64,000 nucleotides of DNA from Cercis canadensis (lineage: Eukaryota > Streptophyta > Magnoliopsida > Fabales > Fabaceae), in NCBI GenBank assembly GCA_003255065.1, contig QAOA01006130.1, forward strand, positions 781,687-845,686. The letters are read 5' to 3'. The notes beneath the pieces are model-generated. The model made no database searches. It was not told where the DNA came from and was given only the letters and a program-made list of their open reading frames with translations. The number at the start of each line of letters is the position of its first letter. Within the stretch, counting starts at the first letter, position 1. Positions 61,858 to 64,000 of the stretch are shown here, piece by piece. The position numbers and the translations under genes were made by a program.

Positions 61858-63451
61858 TTAAGGGTAAGGGAGGGTGGCAATGTGGTTATGAGCCACAGTT
61901 CCAATCCAAAGCTTGCCTTTTTCCTCTCGGACTTCACTGACCAGCTTCATCACCTTGCCCTCTCTATCTTCAAGAACTTCCAAAATTTGCCCATTCTCAT
62001 CGAAAAGTGAAATTACAGTGTACATTCTCATCCCCATCGCTCTAGCCAACAAGCTCATCCTAATGGGTAACCGGAAGTAAATATTCCTTAACCATGGATT
62101 ATGAGTAAGAACCTCTTGGGCTGCAGTGCGGCAACAGTCTATTGCTACCCAGAATTGACCTTTTCCATTCATTCTTACATTGTCTGGAAAGCCTGGAAGG
62201 TCAGCTACATGTTCCACACTTGCTGTTTTTGGGCCCTCTAGCCAAAGCTTCATTAGCCTGTGAATGTGATAATAATGCAATAAATGAAAGAATGTGTAAG
62301 ATAATTAATAAGACAGCTGGGTTCAAAATTGAGAGAAGCTACCATCACCTGCAATTGGTAGTTTCAGTGAAGAGGAGGAAGGATTGGTCTTTAGAAAATT
62401 GCACTCCATTAGGAAAAGCAAGGCCTTCCAAGACAACATGGGTTGTTTTCGTTGGAGGATCATATCTCAGAAGCCTACCAGTGGCTTCCCCTTCCAATAA
62501 TATGAAAAAATGCGCACTGCCAAACAAGTTTACATTACTACTTAAATCAAAGAAAAAGGGACTTATATTTGTACTAAAAAATAAACAATTGGCAATAGAG
62601 GGCAGGGCTTACACTCTGTCGTATCTCTTGCTGGTGTCTGTGAAGAAGATTGATCCGTTTTTGTGGATGTCAAGGTCATTTGCGAAGAGAATGGGTTTTC
62701 CTTCAACATGGGTTGCCAAAGGTGTGGCAAGTCCTCCATCTGGCCCAACCACCAGAAGGCCATAGTATGCATCAGCTATGTATAACTCTCCAGTCTCTTT
62801 GTCAAATCTTATGCCAAGTGGGCGCCCACAAGTTTCCTCATATTTCCATTGCTTGGCCGTTGTTGACTCATTGCCTCTCGCACAAAGCTTCTCAGACCTT
62901 TTAACACATAATAATAACACTACTATTAATTACCATCAATCGAATAACATTTAAAATGAATAGCATATAAATTTTGGTGTTTGATCAAGTCAAGTGTTTG
63001 TTTTCGGTGCTGAAATGTGTGAATTTTGGGAGCCAAAGCCACACAAAAAAAATAGAAAGTTTCTGGTGAGAGTCAATCACCAATTAGATGTGACAATTGC
63101 AAATGTTTCCCAACCCAATTCCTCGCCCATCCACCTAACAATGCGTCCATCTGCTAACCCAGTATAAGGGCCACGACCCCTACCATCAAACTCCAATGAC
63201 TCTGGTCCGAAGACTTGGTTCTTGAACTCTGATTTGCCGTAAAGCCCTAATCTGCTCATGTTGTCCCTAGGCCAACTCTTGATGACTTGCTTGTATGGCG
63301 CAATGTCATGCTTCACTGGTTTGAATTCATGATCTCCAATTGGACCCAAATGAAATGGGTCCATTATAACAAAACCCAGAACCAGAACAAGAGCAAAAAT
63401 GAATGGGTGTTGCAGAAAAGCTTCATCTTTTAATGGGTTTCTCTTCTCCAT
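61858..63451 (-). CDS. Strictosidine synthase-like protein (SSL, calcium-dependent phosphotriesterase superfamily)
   Basis: Four exons on the - strand: 63451-63081, 62897-62613, 62516-62349, 62257-61858. They total 1224 nt and encode 407 residues. An N-terminal hydrophobic segment (HPFIFALVLVLGFVIM) is a likely signal anchor or signal peptide. The six-bladed beta-propeller of the family follows, with GPESLEFDGRGRGPYTGLAD, CGRPLGIRFD, GELYIADAYYGLLVVGPDGG, FANDLDIHKNGSIFFTDTS and YDPPTKTTHVVLEGLAFPNG. The C-terminal GKLWIGTVAHNHIATLPYP is typical of plant SSL4-7. Despite the family name, such proteins are not expected to make strictosidine; their substrates are not known. In Arabidopsis some members respond to wounding or infection. 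The open frame extends upstream to an ATG at 63664, but that part is low-complexity and unlike the family, so 63451 was chosen. Confidence 0.92.
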
Positions 63452-64000
63452 ACATGTAAGGGAATTGGATTTGGTGTTAATGAGAGAAGCAGAGAGTGAG
63501 AGATAAGGATGCAGAGAAACCAGAGTTGAGGTGCTGTGATGATTATCTAACTTGTTCGTAAAAGTACAGGTACAAGTACAAGTGCAGAGCTTAATTGGTA
63601 GAGTTTCATATGATGAGCGGTTTGAGAGTTGAAACTTGAAAGCATACGTTGTTCGTGACAACATTGCGGTTGTGATTAGGTTGTCTATTGTTGTGCATGT
63701 TTATCGCATTGTATGACTTTTGTAAGAAAACAACATTTGGCTTGGTGAAAGTATCTAGTTTTTTAACCCCAAGTGCCATCTGTGCTGACTCGTGAACGTA
63801 ACCGATCAGATTCACAATTATATTCTTGAACCAAATTCACAATCAGGTGACATAATGCTTGGATTTTTCGTCTACCATTGTAAGTGTAGTGTATATGTGG
63901 ACTAAGTGAATTTGTCTTATTTCAGATTTGGTTTATAAAAATTTACCGAAAGATATTGCTGAATTCAGGGGACACAATACTATTACTCAATTTTCATGAT
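63452..64000. other. Upstream region of the strictosidine synthase-like gene
   Basis: Probable 5' leader and promoter. A short repeat of acaagtac/acaggtac lies near 63564-63585. No other gene is seen up to the end of the window. Confidence 0.5.

Noticed and set aside
63452..63664. 71-residue N-terminal extension of the strictosidine synthase-like protein
   Set aside because: In frame, but repetitive (CTCTCTCT-type) and Ser/Leu/Thr-rich, unlike the family. The ATG at 63451 places the hydrophobic anchor at the usual distance.

Overview
The window is nuclear DNA of a flowering plant, almost certainly a core eudicot and probably a rosid. It is AT-rich. Genes have many short exons with GT..AG introns, intergenic space carries small foldback transposons, and every protein recognised is a plant housekeeping or regulatory family. 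The species cannot be fixed from the sequence. All N bases sit inside or beside homopolymer runs, so they look like assembly uncertainty rather than real gaps.

Layout, left to right. A decayed HLS1-like acetyltransferase pseudogene (about 205-564) is followed by a repeat-rich spacer. Then come, on the + strand: calreticulin-3 (2616-8768, 14 exons, ends HDEL); a mitochondrial-type glyoxalase II (10598-14705, 8 exons); a 3beta-hydroxysteroid dehydrogenase/decarboxylase-like protein with a C-terminal reticulon domain (16538-22950, 12 exons); an FPA-type RRM/SPOC RNA-binding protein (24477-31917, 5 exons, 3.4 kb first intron); a roughly 4.7 kb stretch with no gene I can support; a Pack-MULE-like element carrying a PPR-like fragment (36628-37602); a SKIP16-type F-box/ApaG protein (38375-42270, 5 exons); a nest of three foldback elements, the largest (44048-46113) filled with degenerate telomere-like repeats; and a POSF21-type group I bZIP factor (47143-49697, 4 exons). 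On the - strand are ETF-ubiquinone oxidoreductase (60874-50307, 18 exons) and a strictosidine synthase-like protein (63451-61858, 4 exons).

All exon sets were assembled by hand from splice sites and reading-frame continuity. Each of the eight gene models has a total length divisible by three, with an intact start and stop. The genes do not form one pathway. Their significance together is positional: as I recall the Arabidopsis map, ETFQO, FPA, the reticulon-type 3beta-HSD/D and a glyoxalase II are neighbours at At2g43400-At2g43430, while a second glyoxalase II and POSF21 sit at At2g31350-At2g31370. This window carries members of both blocks together, as expected of an unduplicated ancestral segment.

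The most interesting non-standard signals are: the telomere-repeat-filled MULE with a perfect 9-bp target duplication; the Pack-MULE; a duplicated 5' splice site exactly 90 nt downstream of the normal one in ETFQO, with an open frame between; the HDEL signal of CRT3 split onto a 12-nt last coding exon; an AUG-stop element just before the CRT3 start codon; and a SINE with a 13-bp target duplication inside an intron of the reticulon gene. I found no candidate for a wholly new biological system.
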